Shown piece by piece: positions 1 through 6,410 of a DNA stretch of 11,282 nucleotides; the first letter of the stretch is position 1; every line of letters starts with the position of its first letter. This DNA is from Alphaproteobacteria bacterium. GTDB taxonomy: Bacteria; Pseudomonadota; Alphaproteobacteria; UBA7887. The notes below the pieces were generated by a model. That model did not search any database. It was given only the letters and a program-made list of their open reading frames with translations, and was not told the DNA's origin. The stretch covers positions 1-11,282 of the forward strand of contig JANQOH010000203.1 in the NCBI GenBank assembly GCA_028289725.1, given 5' to 3'. The position numbers and the translations under genes were made by a program.

Positions 1-1086
1 AGCGAACGCCAACGTGCCGATGAACAACGACATGGTGAAGCCAATGCCGGCCAAAAGGCTGACGCCATAGAGCTGCAGCATGCTGCCTTCACGCGGGCGC
101 TCCGCCAAGCCGAGTTTGATGGCGGCGTAGGCGAACCCGAACACGCCAATTTGCTTGCCGACAAACAAACCGAGAATGATCGCCAAGGACAAGGGCGCCA
201 GCAAATGCTCGAGCCCGAGGCCCGCCAACGGGACGCCGGCATTGGCGTAGGCGAAGAGCGGCATCACCATTAGCGCGACCCAACCATGCAGGCCGTGCTC
301 AACCGTTTTTGCGGGCGAATAGCCATTGGCGTCCGACTTGAGCGGGATCGCGAATCCAAGCGCGACACCCGCCAGCGTCGCGTGGACGCCGGACTGAAGA
401 ACGCACACCCACAGCACGATGCCGACCAGGATGTACGGCGTCAGACGCCGTGCGCCCAGTAGGTTCAATGCTACCAACCCGACGCCGGCAATGATCGCGA
501 GAATCAAGGCCGCCCCGGACAGGTTGGCGGTATAGAACACGGCGATGACCAAAATGGCGCCAAGATCGTCGACCACCGCCAACGCCAGAAGAAAGGTCTT
601 CAGTTCGACGGGCACACGATTGCCGAACAAGCTGAGCACGCCCAACGCAAATGCAATGTCGGTCGCGGCCGGGATGGCCCACCCCTGCGCCTCAGGCGAA
701 TTCCATCCGACGATCGCGAGAAACACAGCGGCCGGCACGAACATGCCGCCGATCGCGCCGTAGACCGGCAAGGCGGCACGCTTCCAGGTCGACAGCGCGC
801 CTTCCAAGGCCTCGCGTTTGATTTCGAGGGCGACCAACAGGAAGAAGATCGCCATCAAGCCGTCATTGATCCACAGGAGCAGCGGTTTCGAAATTCCCGC
901 GCCGTTCACGGACACGCTGAGTTGCGTCCCCAGAAGCGAGTCATAAATGGGTTGGAGGGATGCGATGTTCTCGCTTAGGACCCCCAAGACGGCGGCGCCG
1001 GCAAGCAAAAGCCCCGCTTTCGCCTCCGGACCCAGATGACCAGATGGCATGCCGACATGGTCGGCATCGGATGCGACTGATGTCAC
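1..1086 (-). CDS. nhaA: Na+/H+ antiporter NhaA (partial, 3' end off window)
   Basis: Inner-membrane antiporter exchanging cytoplasmic Na+ for external H+, for sodium and pH homeostasis. The frame is open from 1086 to the left edge: 362 visible residues of a family usually near 390, so only the C-terminal end is missing. Family marks visible by residue: ATD at 141-143 (equivalent to T132-D133 of the E. coli protein), VVDDLGAI at 171-178 with the ion-binding pair D173-D174, GKQIG at 310-314 with the lysine matching K300, and the final GIGFTMSLFI helix at 347-356. Many hydrophobic helices are evident. Start chosen: GTG at 1086, preceded by AGGGAG (1093-1098) at 6-nt spacing; an in-frame ATG at 1050 is the alternative but lacks such a site. 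The gene begins 162 bp after the 66-residue hypothetical gene on the same strand. Identity is very secure. Confidence 0.97.
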   Translation of the reverse strand, partial: MTSVASDADHVGMPSGHLGPEAKAGLLLAGAAVLGVLSENIASLQPIYDSLLGTQLSVSVNGAGISKPLLLWINDGLMAIFFLLVALEIKREALEGALSTWKRAALPVYGAIGGMFVPAAVFLAIVGWNSPEAQGWAIPAATDIAFALGVLSLFGNRVPVELKTFLLALAVVDDLGAILVIAVFYTANLSGAALILAIIAGVGLVALNLLGARRLTPYILVGIVLWVCVLQSGVHATLAGVALGFAIPLKSDANGYSPAKTVEHGLHGWVALMVMPLFAYANAGVPLAGLGLEHLLAPLSLAIILGLFVGKQIGVFGFAYAAIKLGLAERPREGSMLQLYGVSLLAGIGFTMSLFIGTLAFA

Positions 1087-1195
1087 TCCCCGCTCCCTAA
1101 TTGGCGGCCAGCGCCGCGTTCAATGGCGTGACAAGCATCGTTCAGAGGAACCGAACGGCGCTGACGATGAAGGCATCGTTGAAAGACTCAATATG

Positions 1196-1215
1196 CGGCC
1201 CCCGAATTGGGGCCG
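1196..1215 (-). terminator. GC-rich hairpin after the small hypothetical gene
   Basis: A perfect 7-bp stem (CGGCCCC / GGGGCCG) with a 6-nt loop lies 33 bp past the stop codon of the minus-strand hypothetical gene and 110 bp before nhaA. No T-tract follows on either strand, so it is at best a weak or Rho-assisted terminator. It could instead be an mRNA-stabilising structure. Its right arm also pairs in the tRNA-like fold described at 1209-1263. Confidence 0.3.
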
Positions 1216-1263
1216 GGTGGACTTGAACCGCTCGGTTCTAGGGTGAGGCTATTGGCCGACCCC
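1209..1263 (-). other. tRNA-like relic (T-arm box plus acceptor-like stem)
   Basis: On the minus strand GGTTCAAGTCC (1219-1229) matches the conserved T-loop/B-box of tRNAs, followed by CGGCCCC and A as at a tRNA 3' end. GGGGTCG at 1257-1263 can pair with CGGCCCC (1209-1215) over 7 bp, one pair being G-T. Only 55 nt lie between the ends, too short for a tRNA, the T-stem has two mismatches and no CCA is present. The 5' side also overlaps the end of the hypothetical gene. This is not a functional tRNA. It may be a decayed tRNA 3' end, such as an old integration site, or coincidence. Confidence 0.2.
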
Positions 1264-1449
1264 GGTCTTCGATGCGGCGGCGAAGGAAAAGGTGTCGACT
1301 GTCGGAACCGCGCCATCAAATCCCACCTGTGACAGCGGCGCTTCGACCTCAATGCCGGTCGGTGTCGCGGACGCCGCCATGTCAGGGGGGCGCTGATCAC
1401 TGTCGAACCAATTTGTGGCTTTCTGGATCAGTGCGGAATAGTCAAGCAT
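1249..1449 (-). CDS. Hypothetical small protein, 66 aa
   Basis: No family recognised. The product is 66 residues: an N-terminal stretch that could be a short helix (LDYSALIQKATNWF), then a Pro/Ala/Thr-rich low-complexity remainder. There is no signal peptide, membrane segment or cysteine. The ATG at 1449 is preceded by GAAAGG with about 5 nt spacing, an acceptable ribosome binding site. It starts 66 bp after the DUF465 gene stop on the same strand, so the two are likely cotranscribed. Short length and lack of a known homologue leave real doubt whether it is translated. Confidence 0.4.
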   Translation of the reverse strand: MLDYSALIQKATNWFDSDQRPPDMAASATPTGIEVEAPLSQVGFDGAVPTVDTFSFAAASKTGVGQ

Positions 1450-1515
1450 CGGAGCCTTTCAGGTCTGAGGCGGCGACGTGCGCCGCCGCCGTCGGTGGCA
1501 TGGCGTGGTATGGCA

Positions 1516-1737
1516 TCAAGCCGCTTCGGGTCCAAATTCCGGCTGCCTCTGCGTCAATTGACGCAACACTTGTGTAATGCGGTCCTTAGTGCGCAAGCGC
1601 ATTCGTTTCAGTGTTTGCACCCGTGCGCTGTCGGGCAGCGGGCGCGCCAATTCGTCGCGAATACGATCCTCTAAAGCTGTGTGCCGTGTCTTCAATCCGT
1701 GCAAACGACTGATCAGGGTCAACGGCTTGTGGCGCAT
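1516..1737 (-). CDS. YdcH family (DUF465) small protein, 73 aa
   Basis: Small cytosolic helical protein of the DUF465/YdcH family, whose biochemical role is not established. The family pattern is clear: a leucine-rich first helix (LISRLHGLKTRHTALEDRI, residues 8-26), the turn ELARPLPDS (29-37), and a basic second helix with LKRMRLRTKDRI (43-54). That is the usual two-helix hairpin with the R-P-x-P-D turn and the L-K-x-x-x-L-x-x-K-D-x-I signature. The start at 1737 is preferred over an upstream in-frame ATG at 1785: AGAAGGA (1745-1751) sits 7 nt before it and the product then has typical family length. It is transcribed divergently from the LysR gene, so the shared 1738-1892 region may control both. 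Family assignment is secure; function is unknown. Confidence 0.85.
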   Translation of the reverse strand: MRHKPLTLISRLHGLKTRHTALEDRIRDELARPLPDSARVQTLKRMRLRTKDRITQVLRQLTQRQPEFGPEAA

Positions 1738-1821
1738 CCTTACATCCTTCTGCAATCGTGATCCGGTCTGTTGCATGTGGGGCATTTTTACATCGGAAAA
1801 AAGCCTTTCACCGTCGAAGTT

Positions 1822-1838
1822 TTGATAGGAATTATCAA
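1822..1838. promoter_or_regulatory. Candidate LysR-type operator, 6-5-6 inverted repeat
   Basis: TTGATA-GGAAT-TATCAA is a perfect inverted repeat with a 5-nt spacer, in the divergent intergenic region 55 bp before the regulator's ATG. It is AT-rich in a GC-rich region. LysR-type regulators usually bind imperfect dyads of this size upstream of their own gene or a divergent partner. The binding protein is inferred from position only. Confidence 0.4.
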
Positions 1839-1892
1839 TAAGGTGCGGTACCAGTTCCCGCCTGTGCGTTGCCGCAACAAAAAGGGGGCCCT

Positions 1893-2813
1893 ATGCCAAC
1901 GTTGCAGCAGTTTCGGTATCTCGCCGCGGTCGCGGAAACGCTTCATTTCCGGCGCGCCGCGGAACTCACCCACGTCACGCAGCCGACGCTCAGCGGTCAG
2001 CTCAAGGAACTCGAGGAACGGCTCGGCGTGCAACTCGTGGAACGCAGCCGGGCGCGGGTCATCTTGACGCCAATCGGCGCGGAGATCGCGGCGCGTTGCA
2101 AAACCGTTTTGCGTGAAGTGCAAGACATTGTCGATTTGGCGAAACACGGCCAAAGCCTGTTCGGCGGCACCATACGGCTCGGGGTCCTACAGTCGCTTGG
2201 GCCGTATCTGTTGCCGCATATTCTGCCGGACTTGCACGAACAACATGTGGCGCTGAAGCTCTATGTGCGCGAAGGCATGCCCAACGTGCTGCTCGGCGGC
2301 TTGGATGATGGCACGTTCGACGTCCTTTTGTTTCCCCTGCCTATCAAGGGCGCGGACTTTCGGACCGCGCGGCTGTTTCGCGAACCTTTGTGGGTCGTCG
2401 CACCGCATGACCACGCGCTCGCCAAAAAGAAGAGCGTCAAGAAGACCGACCTGAAGGGCGAAACGATCCTGACCTTGGAGCGCGGGCACCGGCTGCACGA
2501 CCAGGTGCGCGTGTTGTGCGACCAATATGACGCCAAGCTGTCGCTCGACTATGAAGGCACCAGTCTCGACACGTTGCGCCAAATGGTCGGCATGGGCATG
2601 GGGCTCTCGTTCCTGCCCGCGCTCTACGTGCGCTCCGAAGTTTCGCAAGACCAGCAAGTCACGGCGCGGCCGGTGCATCCGGGTCCGCCGGCAAGGATGA
2701 TCGGCATGGTCTGGCGCCGCCACGCCGCGCGGCAAGAGGAATTCAAGGCGCTCGCGGCACTCATCCGCCGCATCCTCAAAGACCGCGTGCCCGAAGTGAC
2801 CGTGATTAAGTGA
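1893..2813 (+). CDS. OxyR-like LysR-family transcriptional regulator lacking the peroxidatic Cys
   Basis: DNA-binding regulator of 306 residues, normal family length. The N-terminal winged helix-turn-helix spans residues 3-61, with HFRRAAELTHVTQPTLSGQL (18-37), very close to OxyR. The effector domain (about 93-300) keeps the OxyR hallmarks GPYLLPHILPDLH (103-115), TSLDTLRQMVGMGMGLSFLP (223-242) and the GHxLxDQ loop (198-204). OxyR senses peroxide by a disulfide between two cysteines nine residues apart. Here the first position is Arg200 and only the second, Cys209, is retained, so the canonical switch cannot form. It may respond to another ligand or use single-thiol chemistry. ATG at 1893 is chosen over an in-frame TTG at 1869 because an AGGGGG run precedes it closely and homology begins there. 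The neighbouring lyase gene, 46 bp downstream, is the obvious candidate target. Confidence 0.9.
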   Translation: MPTLQQFRYLAAVAETLHFRRAAELTHVTQPTLSGQLKELEERLGVQLVERSRARVILTPIGAEIAARCKTVLREVQDIVDLAKHGQSLFGGTIRLGVLQSLGPYLLPHILPDLHEQHVALKLYVREGMPNVLLGGLDDGTFDVLLFPLPIKGADFRTARLFREPLWVVAPHDHALAKKKSVKKTDLKGETILTLERGHRLHDQVRVLCDQYDAKLSLDYEGTSLDTLRQMVGMGMGLSFLPALYVRSEVSQDQQVTARPVHPGPPARMIGMVWRRHAARQEEFKALAALIRRILKDRVPEVTVIK

Positions 2814-2825
2814 TCGCGCGCGATC
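2812..2825. repeat. 14-bp perfect palindrome at regulator/lyase junction
   Basis: GATCGCGCGCGATC overlaps the regulator stop codon (TGA 2811-2813) and lies 34 bp before the lyase start. It could form a small hairpin in the intercistronic mRNA or be a DNA-binding site, but palindromes of G/C-rich 4-mers arise easily at this base composition. Confidence 0.3.
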
Positions 2826-2859
2826 GATCCGCGCGCCTAATTCAAGGAGAGCCGCCGCT

Positions 2860-3690
2860 ATGGCGACACAAGCCGAGAAAGCCGCCGCATTTCAGGCGCT
2901 GCATGAAAAGCCCGGCATCTTCATCATGCCCAATCCTTGGGATGCCGGAACCGCGCGCATGCTGGACGCGCTCGGTTTCGAAGCGCTGGCCACGACCAGT
3001 TTCGGGGTCGCCAATGCGCTCGGCCGCCGCGACGGCACGGGCGCCGTCACCGCCGACGACATTCTCGAAAACTGCCGGGTGATCGATACCGCCACCGACC
3101 TGCCGGTCAGCGCCGATTTAGAAAATGGCTATGCCGATGAGCCGCACGCCGCTGCGCAAATGATCCGGCGCGCGGCCGATGCCGGCATGGTCGGCGGCTC
3201 GATCGAGGATTTCACGGGCGACCGCGCCGCGCCGATCTACGATTTCGATCACGCGGTTGAACGGGTGCACGCGGCCGTGGAAGTGGCGCGGGCCCTGCCC
3301 TTCCCGTTCATGCTCACCGCGCGGTCCGAAATTTTGCTGCACGGCCGCGACGATCTGGACGACACCATCCGCCGCCTGCAAGCGTTCGAAGCCGCCGGCG
3401 CCGACGTGCTCTACGCGCCGGGCCTGAAAGACCTCGACACCATCCGCGCGGTCACCGCGGAAGTCACAAAACCGGTGAATGTGGTGATGGGCCTCGCGGA
3501 TCCGTCGCTGACCGCCGATCAACTCGCCGACGCGGGCGTCAAACGGATCAGCGTCGGCGGCGCCTTGTCACGCGTCGCCGTCGGTGCGGTGCTCAAGGCC
3601 GCGCGCGAAATGCGCGAGAACGGCGGCTTCACCTTCATCCGCGACATGGCCTCGCCCGCTGAGATCAGAGACTTGTTCGGCCGGTCCTAG
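2860..3690 (+). CDS. Isocitrate lyase/PEP mutase superfamily protein
   Basis: Cytosolic enzyme of 276 residues from the superfamily that makes or breaks C-C or C-P bonds next to a carboxylate, using Mg2+ and an enolate intermediate. Visible marks: N-terminal IMPNPWDAGTARML (22-35), TTSFGVANALGRRDG (45-59), metal-binding ADLENGY (85-91, D86 and E88), IEDF with E116 (115-118), and TARSE (153-157). The barrel closes with VNVVMG (206-211) and RISVGG (229-234). There is no isocitrate lyase KKCGH-type catalytic loop, and the length fits the short oxaloacetate decarboxylase/methylisocitrate lyase-like branch, so the substrate cannot be named. AAGGAGA (2844-2850) lies 9 nt before ATG. It follows the OxyR-like gene by 46 bp and is probably in the same operon. 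Superfamily secure, reaction unknown. Confidence 0.9.
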   Translation: MATQAEKAAAFQALHEKPGIFIMPNPWDAGTARMLDALGFEALATTSFGVANALGRRDGTGAVTADDILENCRVIDTATDLPVSADLENGYADEPHAAAQMIRRAADAGMVGGSIEDFTGDRAAPIYDFDHAVERVHAAVEVARALPFPFMLTARSEILLHGRDDLDDTIRRLQAFEAAGADVLYAPGLKDLDTIRAVTAEVTKPVNVVMGLADPSLTADQLADAGVKRISVGGALSRVAVGAVLKAAREMRENGGFTFIRDMASPAEIRDLFGRS

Positions 3691-3710
3691 CGCGCACCGC
3701 GCTCGACCGT

Positions 3711-3725
3711 CACCATTGCATGGTG
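3711..3725. terminator. Hairpin between convergent genes
   Basis: CACCAT-TGC-ATGGTG is a 6-bp stem with a 3-nt loop in the 38-bp gap between the lyase stop (3690) and the minus-strand protease stop (3729). CCTAG/CTAGG flanks can extend the pairing outward. There is no clear T-tract, so it is a likely but weak bidirectional terminator. Confidence 0.35.
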
Positions 3726-3728
3726 GGA

Positions 3729-4502
3729 CTAGGCGGTTTGCGCGCCCTTGCGCCGACGGACCCAAAGCAGCGTCATCAGGCCGGAGAAGAAAAGTAGTCC
3801 CGCTGCCGGAATCGGCACTGCCGCAATCAAGATCGGCGTAATCGACACGAACCGGCTGCCGTCGGCGGCCGTCTGGACGAAATCGCTCATCAGAATCGTC
3901 GCTACTTGATCGGTGGTGAGGTCGGTGTTGCCGTTGAGCGAACTGTTCATCAAGTTCGGTCCGCCTGTGAAGTGTGGGCCGACGCCCAAATTGTGGACAA
4001 GCTCGTGCGCGAGCAACTCGGGGCCGCTCGTCGCATTGGCGGCAAAAGACGATTCCACCACCTGGTCGCGCGCATTGATTTGGGCGCAGCCAACGATAGC
4101 TATGTTGAATTCGTTGCAATAATCGAGCGTGTCGACAAAGAACATATTGATGACGTTGGGGTCGGCGACCAAATTCAGGCCGAAGAGGGAAGTCAGTTGT
4201 TCGTCCGTCGTAATATTCAGCAAAGTCGGATCGTTATGAACGATCGTTGGATTGAATTGGATATCGATCGGTGTTGATCCGAACGACGCCTGCATGAATA
4301 TCGAATCCAGAGCCGCTTCTTGCGTCGTAACCGTCGCCGCCCGCGCGGGTCCACCGACCATCACGCAAATCGACAGCGCCAAGACAACCATATTCAACAA
4401 AGCGAATCGGCCATGCGGAGCATCACCGGCCCTGATCCAGCGGCTCGGTGCGTCTCGACCTCGGCCAATCTCTCTATCCAATTGAAATAATGGTGAAATC
4501 AC
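3729..4502 (-). CDS. Metzincin-like exported protease with VPxPA-CTERM tail (paralog A)
   Basis: Predicted zinc metalloprotease of 257 residues. A long n-region is followed by a hydrophobic signal core (34-50) and a probable cleavage after GPARA (51-55). The catalytic segment is HELVHNLGVGPH (166-177): H166, E167 and H170 are standard, but the third His is at 177, one place later than in HExxHxxGxxH. Met185 in PNLM is in the Met-turn position. C129 and C139 may form a disulfide. The C-terminus has a PIPAAG motif (230-235), a hydrophobic helix and an RRR cluster (249-251), the layout of VPxPA-CTERM sorting signals handled by exosortase-type enzymes. The start is GTG at 4502 with GGGGA 9 nt upstream; the n-region aligns with that of paralog B (DR..GR...PHGR), supporting this long form. 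It is the last of three minus-strand secreted-protein genes. Proteolytic activity and substrate are inferred. Confidence 0.8.
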   Translation of the reverse strand: MISPLFQLDREIGRGRDAPSRWIRAGDAPHGRFALLNMVVLALSICVMVGGPARAATVTTQEAALDSIFMQASFGSTPIDIQFNPTIVHNDPTLLNITTDEQLTSLFGLNLVADPNVINMFFVDTLDYCNEFNIAIVGCAQINARDQVVESSFAANATSGPELLAHELVHNLGVGPHFTGGPNLMNSSLNGNTDLTTDQVATILMSDFVQTAADGSRFVSITPILIAAVPIPAAGLLFFSGLMTLLWVRRRKGAQTA

Positions 4503-4735
4503 CCGACGTTATCCCCGCTCGTTCATCACAAATCGTACAACAAGAATGCGCCAATACTGCGCAGACTCGTGGCAAGCGTGCGATCGGGACGGCCGACTGT
4601 CAATCTGGCAAAAGGGGAAGATTTTTCTACGGGTGCGCCGCGCCAATGGCTTGGCCATCAATTGCTGGCCTAACCACCTCATATCCGTGAGTCACGTCGC
4701 CGACTGACTTATCGGTACAACGCACAGTACGTATG

Positions 4736-5239
4736 TTAGTAGAATTGAATCGTACCGTAGATTTGCTCGATCATCGCGAAATCGTCCGGCGTTTCGAGCA
4801 TGGTGTAAACGGTGAGCCGCTGTGTGCCGACGACGCTTTGGCCGAGGTTCGGGAAGTGAATACCGATGACGTAGGGCTGCTGGTCCGAATAAGCGGGCGC
4901 ATAGGCGGAAACGATGATTGCGGTCCGGCCATCCACTTCGACTTCGCGTGTCTGATAGCCGTCGTTGTCATGCAAATGCGTGAGCGGATCCGAATACGCG
5001 CCGTAGTCGAAATTGAGCTGAAAGGACGCAGCGTCGAAACTGCCGATCATCGAGTCGATGCCTTGGCCCGGCGTGTAGGTGGTGCCGGCCGGCGCGGACA
5101 GACTGAACACTGTATCCGCCGCGACGCGCTCCCAGTCAGCAGGAATATCGCCGGCGTTCAACGAACCCGCCATCACCAACAGTGCCGCGGCAGCCAAGCC
5201 GGCGACGGCGCGCGGGATCGGAAAGGAGAGCACATTCAC
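4736..5239 (-). CDS. Secreted hypothetical protein, 167 aa
   Basis: No named family recognised. A signal peptide is clear: NVLSFPIPR, a hydrophobic core (11-24), then probable cleavage after SLNA (residue 29). The mature part, about 138 residues, is rich in aromatic and beta-prone residues, with segments ADTVFSLSAPAGTTYTPGQG (41-60), FQLNFDYGAYSD (73-84) and DGRTAIIVSAYAP (103-115), suggesting a small beta-rich fold. It has no cysteine, no lipobox and no CTERM tail. The start is GTG at 5239 because GGGAGG (5247-5252) lies 7 nt upstream; the frame is open further up to 5437 but that part reads as noise. It sits between the two protease paralogs on the same strand, 97 bp after one and 233 bp before the other. 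A functional link to them is only a positional guess. Confidence 0.75.
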   Translation of the reverse strand: MNVLSFPIPRAVAGLAAAALLVMAGSLNAGDIPADWERVAADTVFSLSAPAGTTYTPGQGIDSMIGSFDAASFQLNFDYGAYSDPLTHLHDNDGYQTREVEVDGRTAIIVSAYAPAYSDQQPYVIGIHFPNLGQSVVGTQRLTVYTMLETPDDFAMIEQIYGTIQFY

Positions 5240-5296
5240 GAGTCGACCTCCCGGATCCATTGGAGTGAGCGGGGCGAAACGGCGTACCTTATCTAG

Positions 5297-5311
5297 GCGG
5301 TCCGTCCGCCC
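5297..5311 (-). terminator. Small GC hairpin after paralog B
   Basis: GGCGG-TCCGT-CCGCC, a 5-bp stem, lies 26 bp beyond the paralog B stop and before the secreted-protein gene. There is no T-tract. It might attenuate read-through between the two genes. Weak evidence. Confidence 0.2.
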
Positions 5312-5336
5312 CGCACAAGTTGTCCCGCGGTCAGTG

Positions 5337-6134
5337 CTATGCGGTGGCCGCGGCGCGTTGCCGCCGCCGGACCCAAAACAGGCCGAACAGACCGGATACG
5401 AACAGCAAGCCTGCGGCCGGAATTGGCGCCTGTGCAATCAAGATCGGTGTAATTTCAACAAAGCGCTGCGCGCCATCAAACTGTATCAGTCCGCTCATCA
5501 GGATGTCGTCGACCTGGCCCGGCGTGAGCGAGGTATTACCGTTGATGACGTTCTGCATCAAATTGGCGAAGCCGACGTGACCAAGGCCCAAATTGTGGGC
5601 GAGTTCGTGCGCCAGCAACTCCGGACCAAAATCGGTGCGCGAGGCATACTGCGACTCCACCACCATGTCGTTGGCGAGAAAAAACGAGGTCCCGACTTGC
5701 GCGCAGCCGATAATGTTGGAGCCGGGACCAGAGCAGTAGGAGATGGAGTCGACGAAGAACATGCTGACCACGTTCGACGGTGTGAGATTCAGATTGAAGA
5801 GTTGATTGATGTTGGCGTTGCTGTCGATGTCGAGCAGAGATGGGGCCACGTGCACGATTGTCGGATTGTAGCGAATGTCGACCGTGTCGCCGCCAAAGGA
5901 CGGCTGGCTGAAAATGTCATCCATTGCCGCTTCGTGCAAAGTGACGAACGCGGCCTTGGCCGGTGTCGCCGCAAGCCAAATGCCACACATCACCAACGCC
6001 GCCAGCAGCGCCAACAAAGCGTGAAGCGCCCGCCCATGAGGATGGCGTCGCGCTGTTGCTGAAATCCTGGAACCTGACTTTGCCGACTGGCCGAAAGAAC
6101 GTCCGTAGGACCGATCAATTCGATTGAAGCTCAT
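5337..6134 (-). CDS. Metzincin-like exported protease with VPxPA-CTERM tail (paralog B)
   Basis: Predicted exported zinc metalloprotease of 265 residues, clearly homologous to paralog A along its whole length. The signal region has a 35-residue basic n-region, a hydrophobic core (36-55) and a probable AKA cleavage at 59-61. The active site HELAHNLGLGH (176-186) matches HExxHxxGxxH exactly, with zinc ligands H176, H180, H186 and catalytic E177; Met193 in NLM fits the metzincin Met-turn. C134 and C144 may be disulfide-linked. The tail carries PIPAAG (237-242), a hydrophobic segment (243-255) and RRR (256-258), a VPxPA-CTERM-type sorting signal. ATG at 6134 follows a weak GGTGGA. It is the first of the three minus-strand secreted-protein genes. 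Fold and export are well supported; substrate and activity are inferred, and the matching exosortase is not in the window. Confidence 0.83.
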   Translation of the reverse strand: MSFNRIDRSYGRSFGQSAKSGSRISATARRHPHGRALHALLALLAALVMCGIWLAATPAKAAFVTLHEAAMDDIFSQPSFGGDTVDIRYNPTIVHVAPSLLDIDSNANINQLFNLNLTPSNVVSMFFVDSISYCSGPGSNIIGCAQVGTSFFLANDMVVESQYASRTDFGPELLAHELAHNLGLGHVGFANLMQNVINGNTSLTPGQVDDILMSGLIQFDGAQRFVEITPILIAQAPIPAAGLLFVSGLFGLFWVRRRQRAAATA

Positions 6135-6302
6135 TGACTATTCCACCGCATTTTTTGGGTTCAAATCCTCCATAGCGGCGCCGAACCGTGCCGGCGCCCC
6201 GCCCCAGCAATCCCGGTTTGTTTTGTCGGCCGTGCAGCCGGATCAGGGATTACCCTTATCCAACCGTGCACCTAGCGAAAAGTTGCATAGGAAAGCAAAT
6301 AA

Positions 6303-6318
6303 AGCGGCACAAGCCGCT
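6303..6318. terminator. Bidirectional intrinsic terminator
   Basis: AGCGGC-ACAA-GCCGCT forms a perfect 6-bp stem with a 4-nt loop. On the plus strand it is followed by a T-rich run ending in seven Ts (6330-6336); on the minus strand by TTATTTGCTTT. It lies 93 bp past the galE stop, so it most likely ends galE transcription. The remaining 6135-6410 gap holds no convincing gene; the promoter for protease paralog B should lie in it. Confidence 0.6.
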
Positions 6319-6410
6319 CAATTTTCGTAATTTTTTTAGGCCGGGTTGTACATTGGAATGAGGCGCACGCGCACCGCGCGTCACGTCGCAGCGCCTTGTT
6401 ACGCGGCGCG

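Noticed and set aside
89..763. Short open frames on both strands inside the left 800 bp
   Set aside because: The nhaA frame runs through this region to the window edge with all family motifs, so the short frames are out-of-frame noise.
1109..1163. CAGCGCCG / CGGCGCTG inverted repeat with a 39-nt loop upstream of nhaA, and a repeated GCATCGTT within it
   Set aside because: Short arms, long loop and high GC make chance likely; no partner structure or known site.
3568..4119. Minus-strand 183-codon frame overlapping the end of protease paralog A and the lyase
   Set aside because: Low-complexity Arg/Ala/Pro composition, overlaps two well-supported genes, no domain.
5240..5437. N-terminal extension of the secreted-protein frame
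   Set aside because: The extension is Cys/Arg/Pro-rich noise overlapping the end of paralog B, while a strong ribosome site and signal peptide mark the GTG at 5239.
5079..6062. Plus-strand open frame of 327 codons
   Set aside because: Antisense to protease paralog B and the secreted-protein gene, both of which have signal peptides and family motifs on the minus strand.
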